A stretch of DNA of 64,000 bases from the NCBI RefSeq assembly GCF_000430645.1, contig NZ_AUMK01000012.1, positions 157,563 to 221,562 of the forward strand. Reading direction: 5' to 3'. Numbering within the stretch: position 1 is the first letter of the stretch; the number at the start of each line of letters is the position of its first letter. The stretch comes from Aquimarina latercula DSM 2041. Its GTDB lineage: Bacteria; Bacteroidota; Bacteroidia; Flavobacteriales; Flavobacteriaceae. A model generated the notes under the pieces. That model made no database searches. It saw only the letters and a list, made by a program, of their open reading frames with translations, and was not told where the DNA came from. Positions 1 to 8,448 of the stretch are shown one piece after another. The translations under genes were made by a program, and so were the position numbers.

Positions 1-1034
1 GCCAAACCTTGCACAATAATGGCTGAAGATTGAACTCCCACATTACCTGCCATCGCTGCAATAAGAGGTGTGTAAAAGAATAGATCTCGTATTCTAGGAT
101 TGGTCATTACATCTTCAAAATCTTGCATAATAAAAACACTTCCTAAACCTCCAAATAACCCTAGAATTAACCAAGGTAAACGTGCTCTAGTAAGTTCCCA
201 TACATTATCATCGGCTTCTACATCCTGAGATATACCAGCTGCCATTTGGTAATCTTTTTCTGCTTCTTCCTTAATAAAATCAACCATGTCATCAATTGTG
301 ATACGACCAACAAGAACCGTTTCATGATCAACTACAGGAATGGCCTCGAGATCATATTTTTGCATAATTCTTGCTACTTCTTCACCTTCAGTTTCTATAT
401 TAACATAGTCTACTTTAGGGATATAAACATCTCTGATATATGCTTTTGTAGGAGCAGTAAGTAAATCTTTAAGAGATAATCTTCCTTTTAATTTTCCTTC
501 TTTATCTATTACATAGATTGAATGTACTCTGGTTACTTTTTCTGCCTGACGACGCATTTCCCGAACACACCCGGCAACTGTCCAAGTTTCTTTTACTTTT
601 ACAAGTTCTTTTGCCATTAATCCTCCTGCTTTATCTTCTTCATACAGCAGCAGTTCTTTTATATCTTCAGCGTGTTTTTCATCCTCAATCTCAGCGATTA
701 CCTCTTCTGCACGATCTTCAGGAAGTTCTGCAATAATATCTGCAGCATCATCCGTGTCCATTTCTTCTAACTCTTCTGCAATTTCTTTTACAGATAGGTT
801 TTCAAGAATACGTTCTCGGAAATCTTCTTCTAACTCCATTAGAGCCTCCGAAGATTTTTCACTATCTAATAATTTAATTAAGTAAGTTGCTTGATATAAG
901 TTAAGCTCACCGATTATTTCGGCAATATCGGCAAAGTGGATTTCATCGAGCATTTCTTGTAAACGAGTATCGCTTACATCTTCAATAAGATGCTTTACTT
1001 GATCGATAAGCTCATCTGAAATCTCGAATGACAT
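1..1034 (-). CDS. mgtE: Magnesium transporter MgtE (partial, C-terminus outside window)
   Basis: This frame is open from an ATG at 1034 to the left edge, giving about 344 residues. The first part is acidic and helical (the MgtE N domain, with a run like EEMDTDDAADIIAELP). It is followed by a pair of CBS domains (around VHSIYVIDKEGKLKGRL and VDHETVLVGRI) and the start of the membrane domain (ARLPWLILGLFGG, then AAMAGNVGVQSSAI). This order is that of MgtE Mg2+ channels, in which the cytosolic N and CBS domains sense Mg2+ and gate the membrane pore. The remaining membrane helices lie beyond position 1. It lies on the same strand as rsmA, 86 bases downstream of it. Confidence 0.93.
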   Translation of the reverse strand, partial: MSFEISDELIDQVKHLIEDVSDTRLQEMLDEIHFADIAEIIGELNLYQATYLIKLLDSEKSSEALMELEEDFRERILENLSVKEIAEELEEMDTDDAADIIAELPEDRAEEVIAEIEDEKHAEDIKELLLYEEDKAGGLMAKELVKVKETWTVAGCVREMRRQAEKVTRVHSIYVIDKEGKLKGRLSLKDLLTAPTKAYIRDVYIPKVDYVNIETEGEEVARIMQKYDLEAIPVVDHETVLVGRITIDDMVDFIKEEAEKDYQMAAGISQDVEADDNVWELTRARLPWLILGLFGGLGSVFIMQDFEDVMTNPRIRDLFFYTPLIAAMAGNVGVQSSAIIVQGL

Positions 1035-1120
1035 AGTGTACTTGTTTATGGGATTTCTTTACAAACGCTCACAAAGATAACCAAAGAATTGAATTGCAGT
1101 TTAGATTGACGTTAAATGAA

Positions 1121-1987
1121 TTAAATTCTTGATTTTTCAATCAACAAAGTGAGTTCTATAAATTGATCAACACTTAACTGTTCTGGTCTTTTAGTTAGTA
1201 TTTCCATTTCTTTTATTTCATCAGGTAATTGAAATGTTTTAAGACTGTTTCTCAATGTTTTTCTTCGTTGCCCAAAAGAAGTCTTGACTACTTTATAAAA
1301 AAGTTTTTCATCACAAGGAAGTGTGTGATTTGATTTTCGAATCAATCGTAAAACTCCGCTATCCACCTTGGGCGGAGGATTAAAAACAGAAGGAGGAACT
1401 GTAAATAAATACTCAGCATTATAAAATGCCTGGGTTAATACCGATAAAATACCGTAGGCTTTACTTCCTGGTTTTTCACAAATACGTTGGGCTACTTCTT
1501 TCTGAAACATCCCGGTAAACTCAGGAATTCGTTTTCGTTTTTCTAATGTCTTAAAAACAATTTGAGAGGAAATGTTATATGGAAAGTTACCAGTAATAGC
1601 AAATGGATCATTGTCAAATAATGTATCTAAATCGTATTTAAGAAAGTCTGCTTCGATAACTTTAAAAGCTCCTTTTCCATTTCTAATTTCTGGATGTTCT
1701 AAAGGGAAACTAGTATTGAGGTAATCTATAGATTCTGTATCTAAATCCATAGCAATTAAATCTACATCTTTTTGTAGTATATATTTAGTAAGTACACCCA
1801 TTCCTGGACCTATCTCAATTACATTAGTATAACCGTTTAGTGTTAATGTGTCTCCAATTTTTTTAGCAATATTTTCATCTTTTAGGAAATGCTGACCCAA
1901 ATGTTTTTTAGCACGCACAGCAGTTTTTTCTGTTCGAACTCTATCGTTAGATGATTGCTTTTTATTTTTTTTAAATTTAGAGGACAT
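1121..1987 (-). CDS. rsmA: 16S rRNA (adenine1518/1519-N6)-dimethyltransferase
   Basis: This 288-residue protein matches RsmA (KsgA), which dimethylates two adjacent adenines in helix 45 of 16S rRNA late in 30S assembly. Visible motifs are the entry sequence [15 protein letters not shown], the SAM-binding glycine motif [15 protein letters not shown] and the catalytic [12 protein letters not shown] (the N-x-P-Y family signature). The C-terminal part carries [12 protein letters not shown], typical of the family. The start used here gives a lysine-rich extension of about 26 residues before the conserved core; no other ATG is available, and such basic tails are plausible for an rRNA-binding enzyme. 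The next gene begins upstream with a one-base gap, so they are probably cotranscribed. Confidence 0.96.
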   Translation of the reverse strand: MSSKFKKNKKQSSNDRVRTEKTAVRAKKHLGQHFLKDENIAKKIGDTLTLNGYTNVIEIGPGMGVLTKYILQKDVDLIAMDLDTESIDYLNTSFPLEHPEIRNGKGAFKVIEADFLKYDLDTLFDNDPFAITGNFPYNISSQIVFKTLEKRKRIPEFTGMFQKEVAQRICEKPGSKAYGILSVLTQAFYNAEYLFTVPPSVFNPPPKVDSGVLRLIRKSNHTLPCDEKLFYKVVKTSFGQRRKTLRNSLKTFQLPDEIKEMEILTKRPEQLSVDQFIELTLLIEKSRI

Positions 1988-1988
1988 C

Positions 1989-2429
1989 CTAAACTTGTTT
2001 TGTTAATGGTTTTATATTTTCTAGGATTGTCTTTTCGATTTCTATTCTATCTTTTTTTGAAAGCCAAGAAATTTCAAGATCAATTTTTTCTCCGTCTGTA
2101 GTAATAACATAAGGTTCAGAACCACCCTTAGCAGGATAAAAACTTTGGATTAAATTATAGGGTATATCTTGGTTGCCGATATTTATATAATCTTCATAGG
2201 TAGTAATACCAGGATTGTTAGAACGTATTATTAAAAATGCGGATATTATAAATAAAGCAATAAGAACTACAGTTATAATTTTTTCGAAAATAGAGCTTGC
2301 TATAAAAAATGAAACAATATTTAAAAAAACACTAATTATAAAAACCCCAAAACCAGCACATACTATAAGACCAAAAATCTTAATAGCATACAGTAATGTT
2401 GGTCTATATTGTTTCATATTATTGTTCAC
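1989..2429 (-). CDS. Hypothetical membrane protein with two N-terminal TM helices
   Basis: I do not recognise a named family. The 146-residue product has two hydrophobic segments (about residues 15-41 and 47-68) followed by a soluble domain of about 75 residues ([22 protein letters not shown], then [21 protein letters not shown]). That tail looks like a small PH-like or bacterial membrane-flanked domain, but the resemblance is weak. The start overlaps the stop of the upstream DUF4286 gene by 11 bases and the stop is one base from rsmA, so the three genes look like one transcript. Confidence 0.7.
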   Translation of the reverse strand: MNNNMKQYRPTLLYAIKIFGLIVCAGFGVFIISVFLNIVSFFIASSIFEKIITVVLIALFIISAFLIIRSNNPGITTYEDYINIGNQDIPYNLIQSFYPAKGGSEPYVITTDGEKIDLEISWLSKKDRIEIEKTILENIKPLTKQV

Positions 2430-2727
2430 TAATAATTTCTAATTCTGTTCTAAACGCAACAAAATGTCCTGCAAATCGATTTGTTTTAGCTCTTAATCTT
2501 TCTGCGTCTACTTTATAATATTGTTCTAAGGTACTTTTACTATCCGTTGTGTATTGTACAGAATATGTATAGCCTCCCATTTCCTCTTCCACCAACACCT
2601 TACTCATTAAGGCTTTACTAAACTTCCCTGTTGCGAGCATATCAGGAATATGCTCATTTTTCATCCAGGATAACCATTCTTGGTGCTTAGTCTCTTCTAT
2701 ATTAATAGTAACATTGTAAATATACAT
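2419..2727 (-). CDS. DUF4286 family protein
   Basis: The 102-residue product starts MYIYNVTINIEETKHQEWLS and continues with HIPDMLATGKFSKALMSKVL and a conserved TYSVQYTTDS stretch, ending in VAFRTELEI. This matches the short DUF4286 proteins common in Bacteroidota, which have a ferredoxin-like alpha/beta dimeric-barrel appearance and no known function. There is no signal peptide or membrane segment, so it is probably cytosolic. It is the first gene of a probable transcript running into the membrane protein and rsmA. Confidence 0.82.
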   Translation of the reverse strand: MYIYNVTINIEETKHQEWLSWMKNEHIPDMLATGKFSKALMSKVLVEEEMGGYTYSVQYTTDSKSTLEQYYKVDAERLRAKTNRFAGHFVAFRTELEIISEQ

Positions 2728-2879
2728 ATTCGTAATTGTCTTTATTGATTAAAGGGAATCAATGCTTTTATAATTAACTTACAAAGTTACGAAGAAGCTT
2801 AGACCTGTTATAACGATCACATTGTTATTTGAGTTTTGGATAGAATAATATATAGAAGGAAAATATATTTTAAAAAGAA

Positions 2880-4667
2880 TCAATTGATGGCATCACCACG
2901 CAGTGTTCGATACTTTTTTCTAGCATCTACAAAATAGATACTGTCCGCGTGATTAAAGATTAACTTCTCATATAATTCTTTTGCTTTTTCAGGTTCACCC
3001 AGAATGTTTACATATAATTCTGCTAACCAGTAATAGGCATCATCTACCAATATGTCATCAGGATAGAATTCGATGATTTTGAGATAGTTTACTTTTGCTT
3101 TTTCGAATTCTTTTTCTTTTTCAAATAATTTCGCTTGTCTAAGAAAAGCTTCATCTTCAATTTTTTCTCCTTTGTGATTCACTAAAATTTCTTCGTATTT
3201 AGTGATTGCTTCTTGGTTTTTATTTTGAAAAGCTAACAAGTCAGCTCTGGCAAAAATCTTTAAAGCTGTTTGCGTCGAATCTTCTAAAGAATTATCACTT
3301 ATAATAAGACTTAATTCCATAGCATCATTAGCAATTAATTGAGAGGTAGATGATTTTAGTACATCTAACTGAGTTTGCGCCCAAGCAAAATCCCCTTTAT
3401 AATAACTAGTTTTAGCTACTTTAAAACGTGCATCTTGGGCTAGAAAGTTATTTTTTAATGCATTCTGTACTTGCGTATAATAGATAAGTGCTTGATTAAA
3501 TTTTTGATCTAAAACTAAAATATCTGCAATTTTCATTTTAGCTCTAGAAGATTGAAATCTCGAAAGTCTTTCTTGATTTAATAGACGTTTTAAGAATTCA
3601 ATTGCTTCTTTTTTATTATCCTGATTGAATGCTAAAAAATGAGCGTAATCTATTTGTAAACCGATGGTTTGCGAGCCTTTTCCATAGGTTTCGAATACTT
3701 CTTCGTACTGTTGTTTGATTTCTTTGTAATCCTTTTTATCAGCAAGATCGGTTTTTGCTTTTAAAATGATTTTATGAGCTGTCAATTTCATATCATTCCC
3801 AGCAGGTGCGTTTAGTATGTAATCTAAAATCTGGGTAGCGGATTTTATATCTTTAGCGCCTATAGCAATTCGGGCAAGCCCAATGATACCTTGTAACCCT
3901 TGATCTTTTCTTTTATAGATTGCTTTTTCTTGTACAAACGCTTTTTTAAAGTCCTTTTGTTGAACAAAAAGCCAACTTAACATCTCATTATATATAATAT
4001 CAGGATTTTGTTGTAATTTTTTGATTAATAATTTTCTGAAAATAACATTGGCATTATTTAATGGGTCATCTGTGATATATTGATTAAAATTACGTTGAAC
4101 AATGTTTTTATAATTTGGTTGTAATTGTAGTAATGAAAGATAACTGTCGAACATTTTTTCTAGTTTACCTTGTTCTCCGTAAATTTTAGCAAGTTGTACA
4201 TTAAAATTAGCTCCTGGGTTAGATGCCATTCCTTTTTCATAAATTAAGGCTGCTTGATCTAAAAGATTGTATTTTTCAAAAGTTTGCGCTAGTGAATACG
4301 CCGCATTTACATTATTACTATTAAAAACTTTTAAAGCTTTATTATAATAGGTAGTGGCTTTTTCAGAATTCCCTTGAACTTCGTAATGGTGACCCAACTC
4401 AACAAGTAGTTGTGCGTTCTTTGGTTTATTCTCAATTTGCTTCTGCAGAATTTTTTCTGCTTTTTCAAACTGTTCTAATTGTTGATGAGATTCTACCAGA
4501 CCTAGGAGATAGGTAATCCGATTAGGGTTTCTGGTATGTAATTTTTTATATACGGAAAGTGCTTTTTCATATTCACCTTGTTGTACATAGTTTTTTGCTA
4601 GCTGTTCGGATTGACCAAACATGGGTATAGCAAAAAGAAAAATGATACAAAGATAAATAAAGCGCAT
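2880..4667 (-). CDS. Secreted or periplasmic TPR-repeat protein
   Basis: The 595-residue product has a clear signal peptide (MRFIYLCIIFLFAIPMFGQ, cleavage near residue 19). The rest consists of tetratricopeptide repeats: pairs of helices with the family pattern, such as YVQQGEYEKALSVYKKLHTR, LGHHYEVQGNSEKATTYYN and DDAYYWLAELYVNILGEPEKAK near the C-terminus. TPR arrays are scaffolds for protein-protein contacts, and the presence of a signal peptide places this one in the periplasm or on an envelope surface. It is flanked by gaps of about 90-150 bases on both sides, so it is probably transcribed on its own. The specific partner cannot be told from sequence. Confidence 0.85.
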   Translation of the reverse strand: MRFIYLCIIFLFAIPMFGQSEQLAKNYVQQGEYEKALSVYKKLHTRNPNRITYLLGLVESHQQLEQFEKAEKILQKQIENKPKNAQLLVELGHHYEVQGNSEKATTYYNKALKVFNSNNVNAAYSLAQTFEKYNLLDQAALIYEKGMASNPGANFNVQLAKIYGEQGKLEKMFDSYLSLLQLQPNYKNIVQRNFNQYITDDPLNNANVIFRKLLIKKLQQNPDIIYNEMLSWLFVQQKDFKKAFVQEKAIYKRKDQGLQGIIGLARIAIGAKDIKSATQILDYILNAPAGNDMKLTAHKIILKAKTDLADKKDYKEIKQQYEEVFETYGKGSQTIGLQIDYAHFLAFNQDNKKEAIEFLKRLLNQERLSRFQSSRAKMKIADILVLDQKFNQALIYYTQVQNALKNNFLAQDARFKVAKTSYYKGDFAWAQTQLDVLKSSTSQLIANDAMELSLIISDNSLEDSTQTALKIFARADLLAFQNKNQEAITKYEEILVNHKGEKIEDEAFLRQAKLFEKEKEFEKAKVNYLKIIEFYPDDILVDDAYYWLAELYVNILGEPEKAKELYEKLIFNHADSIYFVDARKKYRTLRGDAIN

Positions 4668-4758
4668 GCTGCAAGTTTTTTTGTAAATATAGCAAAATGC
4701 GCTTTGATATTATGTTATAAGTATTGTTAAACTAGCTGATTATCTAGCTCTAAAAGAA

Positions 4759-6030
4759 TTAGTCGATATATTCAAACCCACAATAAGGTACTAAAACATC
4801 TGGTATTTTAATCCCTTTAGGCGTTTGATAGTTTTCTAAAATACCAGCTAATACTCTTGGTAATGCTAGAGAACTTCCGTTTAATGTATGAGCTAATTGA
4901 TTTTTACCATTACCGTCTTTATACCTTAGTTTTAAACGATTGGCTTGATAAGATTCAAAATTAGAAACAGAACTTATTTCTAACCAACGATCTTGAGCGG
5001 TAGAAAACACTTCGAAATCATAGGTAAGTGCAGCTGTAAACCCAATATCTCCTCCACATAATCTTAATATACGATAAGGTAATTTTAATTCATTAAGAAT
5101 TTCCTTTACATGATCTACCATTCCATCTAATGCCTGATAAGAATTTTCAGGTTTTTCGATACGTACAATTTCTACTTTATCAAATTGATGTAAGCGGTTT
5201 AACCCACGAACGTGAGCTCCATAAGAACCTGCTTCTCTTCTAAAACAAGGAGTGTATCCAGTACAGCAAATTGGGAGATCATTCTCATTTACTAAATCAT
5301 CTCTAAACATATTGGTTACCGGAACTTCTGCCGTAGGGATTAAATATAAATCATCTGCTGTAACGTGATACATTTGGCCTTCTTTATCCGGTAATTGGCC
5401 AGTACCATAACCAGAAGCTTCATTTACTAAATGAGGAACTTGATATTCTTTATATCCAGCATCTGTATTTTTATCAAGAAAATAACTAATTAGGGCACGT
5501 TGTAATCTTGCTCCTTTTCCTTTGTAAACTGGAAATCCGGCACCTGTAATTTTTACTCCTAGTTCAAAATCTATGATGTCATATTTTTTTGCTAATTCCC
5601 AATGCGGTAAAGCTCCTTCTTCTAAGGTTGGGATATCACCTTCTCTAAAGACTTCTTCATTATCCTCATCAGTTTGTCCATCAGGAACAGAAGAATGTGG
5701 AATGTTAGGAATTGTATATAATAACTCAATAAGTTCAGCTTTTACTTTTGGAAGTCTATCTTCTAAAGTATTCATGCTTTCCTTGATTTGAGAAGCTTTT
5801 TGTTTTAATATGTTAGCTTTTTGTTGTTCTCCATTTTTAAACAAAACTCCAATTTCTTTATTCAATTTGTTAGAGTCTGCTTTGATATTATCCAACTTGG
5901 ACTGTGTAGCACGTCTTTCTTCATCTAAATTGATTACTTTTTCTAGAATTGGAGCAGCATCAAAATTTCTTTTGGCTAATGCAGCAATATATTCTTCTTT
6001 ATGTGCTATGATTTGTTGTGCAAGTAACAT
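4759..6030 (-). CDS. serS: Seryl-tRNA synthetase
   Basis: This is the class II enzyme that charges tRNA-Ser (and tRNA-Sec where present). The N-terminal long coiled-coil arm (residues about 1-110, rich in KA/KQ/LDNIKAD) is followed by the class II catalytic core with motif 2 (TPCFRREAGSYGAHVRGLNRLHQF) and motif 3 (LNGSSLALPRVLAGILENYQ). I chose the ATG at 6030, giving 423 residues beginning MLLAQQIIAHKEE, as usual for the family. The open frame continues 32 codons further upstream to 6126, but that stretch is the translation of a probable interspersed repeat and is not expected in a SerRS. Confidence 0.96.
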   Translation of the reverse strand: MLLAQQIIAHKEEYIAALAKRNFDAAPILEKVINLDEERRATQSKLDNIKADSNKLNKEIGVLFKNGEQQKANILKQKASQIKESMNTLEDRLPKVKAELIELLYTIPNIPHSSVPDGQTDEDNEEVFREGDIPTLEEGALPHWELAKKYDIIDFELGVKITGAGFPVYKGKGARLQRALISYFLDKNTDAGYKEYQVPHLVNEASGYGTGQLPDKEGQMYHVTADDLYLIPTAEVPVTNMFRDDLVNENDLPICCTGYTPCFRREAGSYGAHVRGLNRLHQFDKVEIVRIEKPENSYQALDGMVDHVKEILNELKLPYRILRLCGGDIGFTAALTYDFEVFSTAQDRWLEISSVSNFESYQANRLKLRYKDGNGKNQLAHTLNGSSLALPRVLAGILENYQTPKGIKIPDVLVPYCGFEYID

Positions 6031-6039
6031 GGTTTTTGT

Positions 6040-6165
6040 TTTGGGCGATTCCACTCGCTTCCTCGTGGTCGGGCTATCCGCTATATCTTTTGTTTTTCCT
6101 TCTACAAGTTCAGGATGATAAAACAAAAGGATGTCGCTGTTATCCCTTTCGCATTAAAGCAGCAA
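6040..6165. repeat. Probable flavobacterial interspersed repeat upstream of serS
   Basis: On the minus strand this segment reads as a chain of motifs that I recognise as recurring in intergenic DNA of flavobacteria: a GGGATAACAGCGACATCCTTTT-like block, then CATCCTGAACTTGTAGAAGG (translated as the well-known spurious HPELVEG), then AAGATATAGCGGATAGCCCG and ACCACGAGGAAGCGAGTGGA. It is richer in GC than its surroundings. It lies directly upstream of the chosen serS start and so would be in its 5' leader. Recognition is from memory of such repeats; copy number in this genome cannot be seen from this window. Confidence 0.55.
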
Positions 6166-6302
6166 ATTTAAAGAAAAGGTTGGTTTTGTATGAATGAGAA
6201 AGAATGAATTTTTTAAAAAAGATGAACCTTTTATTTTTTAGACTTATTTCTAGACTTAAAATAGATGATATTATTCGGTGATTACTTGGGGTAAACAATA
6301 AA

Positions 6303-6330
6303 AAAAGCTATGCAACAATGCATAGCTTTT
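6303..6330 (-). terminator. Perfect 12-bp hairpin, terminator-like on the minus strand
   Basis: AAAAGCTATGCA (6303-6314) and TGCATAGCTTTT (6319-6330) form a perfect 12-bp stem around a four-base loop. Reading leftward on the minus strand, the stem is followed by a T-rich run (the complement of the A run at 6296-6306), which is the shape of an intrinsic terminator. It sits upstream of serS, and no convincing gene on the minus strand ends here; it may stop an unrecognised short transcript from 6331-6826. Confidence 0.6.
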
Positions 6331-6826
6331 GGGTAATATGACGATGTGGGATCTTGGGGATCAATATTTTTTATGTATGGATTATATGTTTCTTTCTAGA
6401 GGCAACTCTCGGTTACTTATTTTATGTTTCATATAAACAACACTAATTTGTTATTTTCTCTGATGTAAAAATACTACAGGTCTTTTCAATATTTTCTTAA
6501 GATTAGGTGGGAGTATAGTTTCTATAGACCAAATCTAATTTTCTATCGCCCAAAGGAAATTATAGTGATGAGGTTGATTTGTTTCATTTTCCTTGAAGAC
6601 GTTTTGGGTTATTATTTTTTTGAGGAATTCTCCCCATTTTTATAAAATAAATTAAATTTTCTTGTGCTGTTTATCGATTTAATATCAACTCTTAACGAAA
6701 AGAAACTTTGCTTGAGTAACACTTTTTAGATTTAAGTTATTAACTGATTAGAGATGATTTTCTAATTAATGAAGTAAGTAAGAAGTAAGTGATACATAAA
6801 ATAGTATAAGAAATGATGTGATCAAA
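6331..6826. other. Intergenic region without recognised gene
   Basis: No supportable coding region is visible in these roughly 500 AT-rich bases. The only open frame of note is a 16-codon one on the minus strand (6382-6432, starting MKHKISNREL), which I do not call. The region should contain the promoter for the peptide gene at 6888 and, if the minus-strand terminator at 6303-6330 is used, a leftward transcript of unknown nature. Confidence 0.4.
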
Positions 6827-6887
6827 CGACACAAACCTTGAGTGTCGATAAATGTTCAGGGCTTACAAATCATTAAATATTTCACAT
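6827..6887 (+). promoter_or_regulatory. Inverted-repeat leader element, copy 1
   Basis: CGACAC (6827-6832) and GTGTCG (6842-6847) flank the nine-base spacer AAACCTTGA. The following bases (AAATGTTCAGGGCTTA) are also shared with the copy at 12557-12616, and the distance from the repeat to the start codon is 40 bases in both. It could be an operator or a 5' UTR hairpin; sequence alone does not decide. It fixes the start of the peptide gene at 6888, because the longer frame would begin inside this element. Confidence 0.6.
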
Positions 6888-7046
6888 ATGAAAAAATCAA
6901 TTTTAAACATCGGAAAAACTTTAAGTAGAGAGGAATTAAAACAAATCAATGGACAAAGTGGAGGTTATTATTGTCCAGGTGGTAATAGCGAGCCGAATGC
7001 TCCTAGATGTCCGGTTCCTTGTTTTATGGGTAATTGTTTTTTGTAA
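6888..7046 (+). CDS. Small cysteine-rich precursor peptide with Bacteroidota leader
   Basis: The 52-residue product has a leader of the kind seen in Bacteroidota natural-product or bacteriocin-like precursors (MKKSILNIGKTLSREELKQING), followed by a short glycine-, proline- and cysteine-rich core ending CPVPCFMGNCFL. Cysteines are at residues 29, 41, 45 and 50. The peptide at 12872-13030 has the same length, the same four cysteine positions and the same C-terminal motif, so the two are recent paralogues. I used the internal ATG at 6888, not the one at 6852, because it matches the leader of the paralogues. Export and processing probably occur after the NG or GG in the leader; no processing enzyme is nearby. 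Function is unknown. Confidence 0.75.
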   Translation: MKKSILNIGKTLSREELKQINGQSGGYYCPGGNSEPNAPRCPVPCFMGNCFL

Positions 7047-7058
7047 ATTAATTGTAAA

Positions 7059-7090
7059 CGAGATTGTCTTATTTAAGATAATCTCGTTTT
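7059..7090 (+). terminator. Intrinsic terminator of the first peptide gene
   Basis: CGAGATTGTCTTA (7059-7071) pairs with TAAGATAATCTCG (7074-7086), with one G/T-type mismatch, and is followed by TTTT. It lies 12 bases after the peptide stop codon. The hairpin after the third peptide gene (13043-13075) starts with nearly the same bases (CGAGGTTGTCT), which suggests that gene and terminator were duplicated together. Confidence 0.75.
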
Positions 7091-7193
7091 AAATATACTT
7101 ATTAGCTGCTAAAAACGCACTTAATCTATGTAATGTTTTTATTATTGGAGGTTTTTTCCTACATTTTTATTGAATGAATTAAAGATACCATTT

Positions 7194-7571
7194 ATGAAAC
7201 TATGTTGTTTTTTATTTACAGTACTTTTCATTCACACAATTTCTGCTCAGAATATAGATGATTACGACGCCGTTATCATTGATTTTATTAAAGGATATAA
7301 TTATCTATCTCCCACAACGATTTTTGATTTATTAGATGAAAAATATCAGCAGACAAAAACTATTGATGATATTGATCAATTTTTAGAAAGCCATAATAAG
7401 ACATTAGGCATGATAGAAGACTGTAGAGTAATTTCAAAAAAGAATGGAGAAACGTCATACATCATGCAAGCCGAAAAATCCGTTATGATTATGAAATTTG
7501 AGTTTTCTGATCAAAATAAAATTACTCATTATGAGTCAACGGTATTACAAGCTTCATTACCTACATTCTAA
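7194..7571 (+). CDS. Small secreted protein of unknown function
   Basis: I do not recognise a family. From the ATG at 7194 the product has 125 residues and begins with a typical signal peptide (MKLCCFLFTVLFIHTISAQ). The mature part of about 105 residues is acidic (NIDDYDAVIIDFIKGYNYLSP) with probable mixed alpha/beta content and no cysteine pair or repeat that would hint at function. An upstream ATG at 7170 would add MNELKIPF before the signal peptide and is less likely. It follows the first peptide gene on the same strand but beyond its terminator, and converges with the anti-sigma gene. Confidence 0.6.
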   Translation: MKLCCFLFTVLFIHTISAQNIDDYDAVIIDFIKGYNYLSPTTIFDLLDEKYQQTKTIDDIDQFLESHNKTLGMIEDCRVISKKNGETSYIMQAEKSVMIMKFEFSDQNKITHYESTVLQASLPTF

Positions 7572-7644
7572 AAGCGATTTTGAAAAAATAAGGACTAGAT
7601 AAAATTTGTCTTATTTAATATGCGGTATTTCCCTATATCAATAA

Positions 7645-8448
7645 TTAAGTTTTATAATTAACTATTTCTTCAAATAATTCCTTAGCTTCTTTATTCTTAG
7701 AATATGAGTTTTTAATAATAACTTGGAGTATTTTTTTACATTTATCTAAATCTTTTGTTTTTAAGTATAGGAGTGATTTGTACCAGTATCCTTTTTCGGA
7801 GTCAATAAGGTCACTATTAATTAAAGTATCTAAACTCTCTTCAGCCGAAGAATAGTCACCTAGTTCCCAATGAGATATTGCCTTGTATACATATAAAGTA
7901 CTATTATCCTTATCTTTCTTTAGTAATTTGTCAATATAAATTATTGCTTCTTGATAGTTTTCATTTTTAAAATTATTCTCCGCCAAAGCTAAATCAGGAT
8001 CTACTTCATTAGGGTTTCTAGTAACTAAGGAAGGTAGTTCATAAGTGCTGTAATTAGTGTAAATTTCCTCAATAGTCTTTTGGTTTTTTTGAAGGTAAAA
8101 ATTGATAAGCAGTGCAAATAGCGCAACAGCAGCAACAGCAGAAAAATAGGTTAATCTTCTTATTTTATTCTTACGCTTGTTACTGGTTGTAGCCTTGTGT
8201 ATTACTTGTTTTAATCTATCTGCATTATTTCGATATAAAGTGGTATATTCTTCTACTTCTGTTACATCTATTTTTGAAACATAACTCCATTCTTCTTCAT
8301 TTAGAGTTTCAAAAATTTGCTTCTCTAAAAGAAATTTTTCTTTAAAATTTTGATCATTGGCAATGGTATCCAAAAAATCATTCCGTTCTTTTTCAGAAAG
8401 TTGATTTCTTAAAAAGCGTTCAATTAATATGTCTTCTTCTAAACTCAT
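7645..8448 (-). CDS. Probable anti-sigma factor: membrane protein with C-terminal TPRs
   Basis: The 267-residue product has three parts. Residues 1-95 are cytosolic and resemble the N-terminal region of Bacteroidota anti-sigma proteins (DILIERFLRNQLSEKERNDF, then DQNFKEKFLLEKQIF). One membrane helix follows at about 100-120 (LTYFSAVAAVALFALLINFY). The periplasmic part has TPR-like helices (FKNENYQEAIIYIDKLLKKD, then HWELGDYSSAEESLDTLI). Its start overlaps the stop of the upstream sigma factor gene by four bases, the classic arrangement of sigma and anti-sigma pairs. I infer that it holds the sigma factor at the membrane until a signal is received through the TPR part. The anti-sigma role is inferred from layout, not from a recognised zinc or FecR motif. 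Confidence 0.7.
   Translation of the reverse strand: MSLEEDILIERFLRNQLSEKERNDFLDTIANDQNFKEKFLLEKQIFETLNEEEWSYVSKIDVTEVEEYTTLYRNNADRLKQVIHKATTSNKRKNKIRRLTYFSAVAAVALFALLINFYLQKNQKTIEEIYTNYSTYELPSLVTRNPNEVDPDLALAENNFKNENYQEAIIYIDKLLKKDKDNSTLYVYKAISHWELGDYSSAEESLDTLINSDLIDSEKGYWYKSLLYLKTKDLDKCKKILQVIIKNSYSKNKEAKELFEEIVNYKT

Noticed and set aside
6031..6126. Extension of serS by 32 residues
   Set aside because: The extra residues are the translation of a probable repeat element; seryl-tRNA synthetases begin at the coiled-coil arm.
6382..6432. 16-codon ORF on the minus strand (MKHKISNREL...) just upstream of the orphan terminator
   Set aside because: Too short, no homology I can recognise and no clear leader or promoter; kept only as part of the note on the intergenic region.
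7572..7644. Possible bidirectional terminator (AATAAGGAC...GTCTTATT)
   Set aside because: The stem is imperfect and short; convergent genes make a terminator likely here but the sequence does not single one out.
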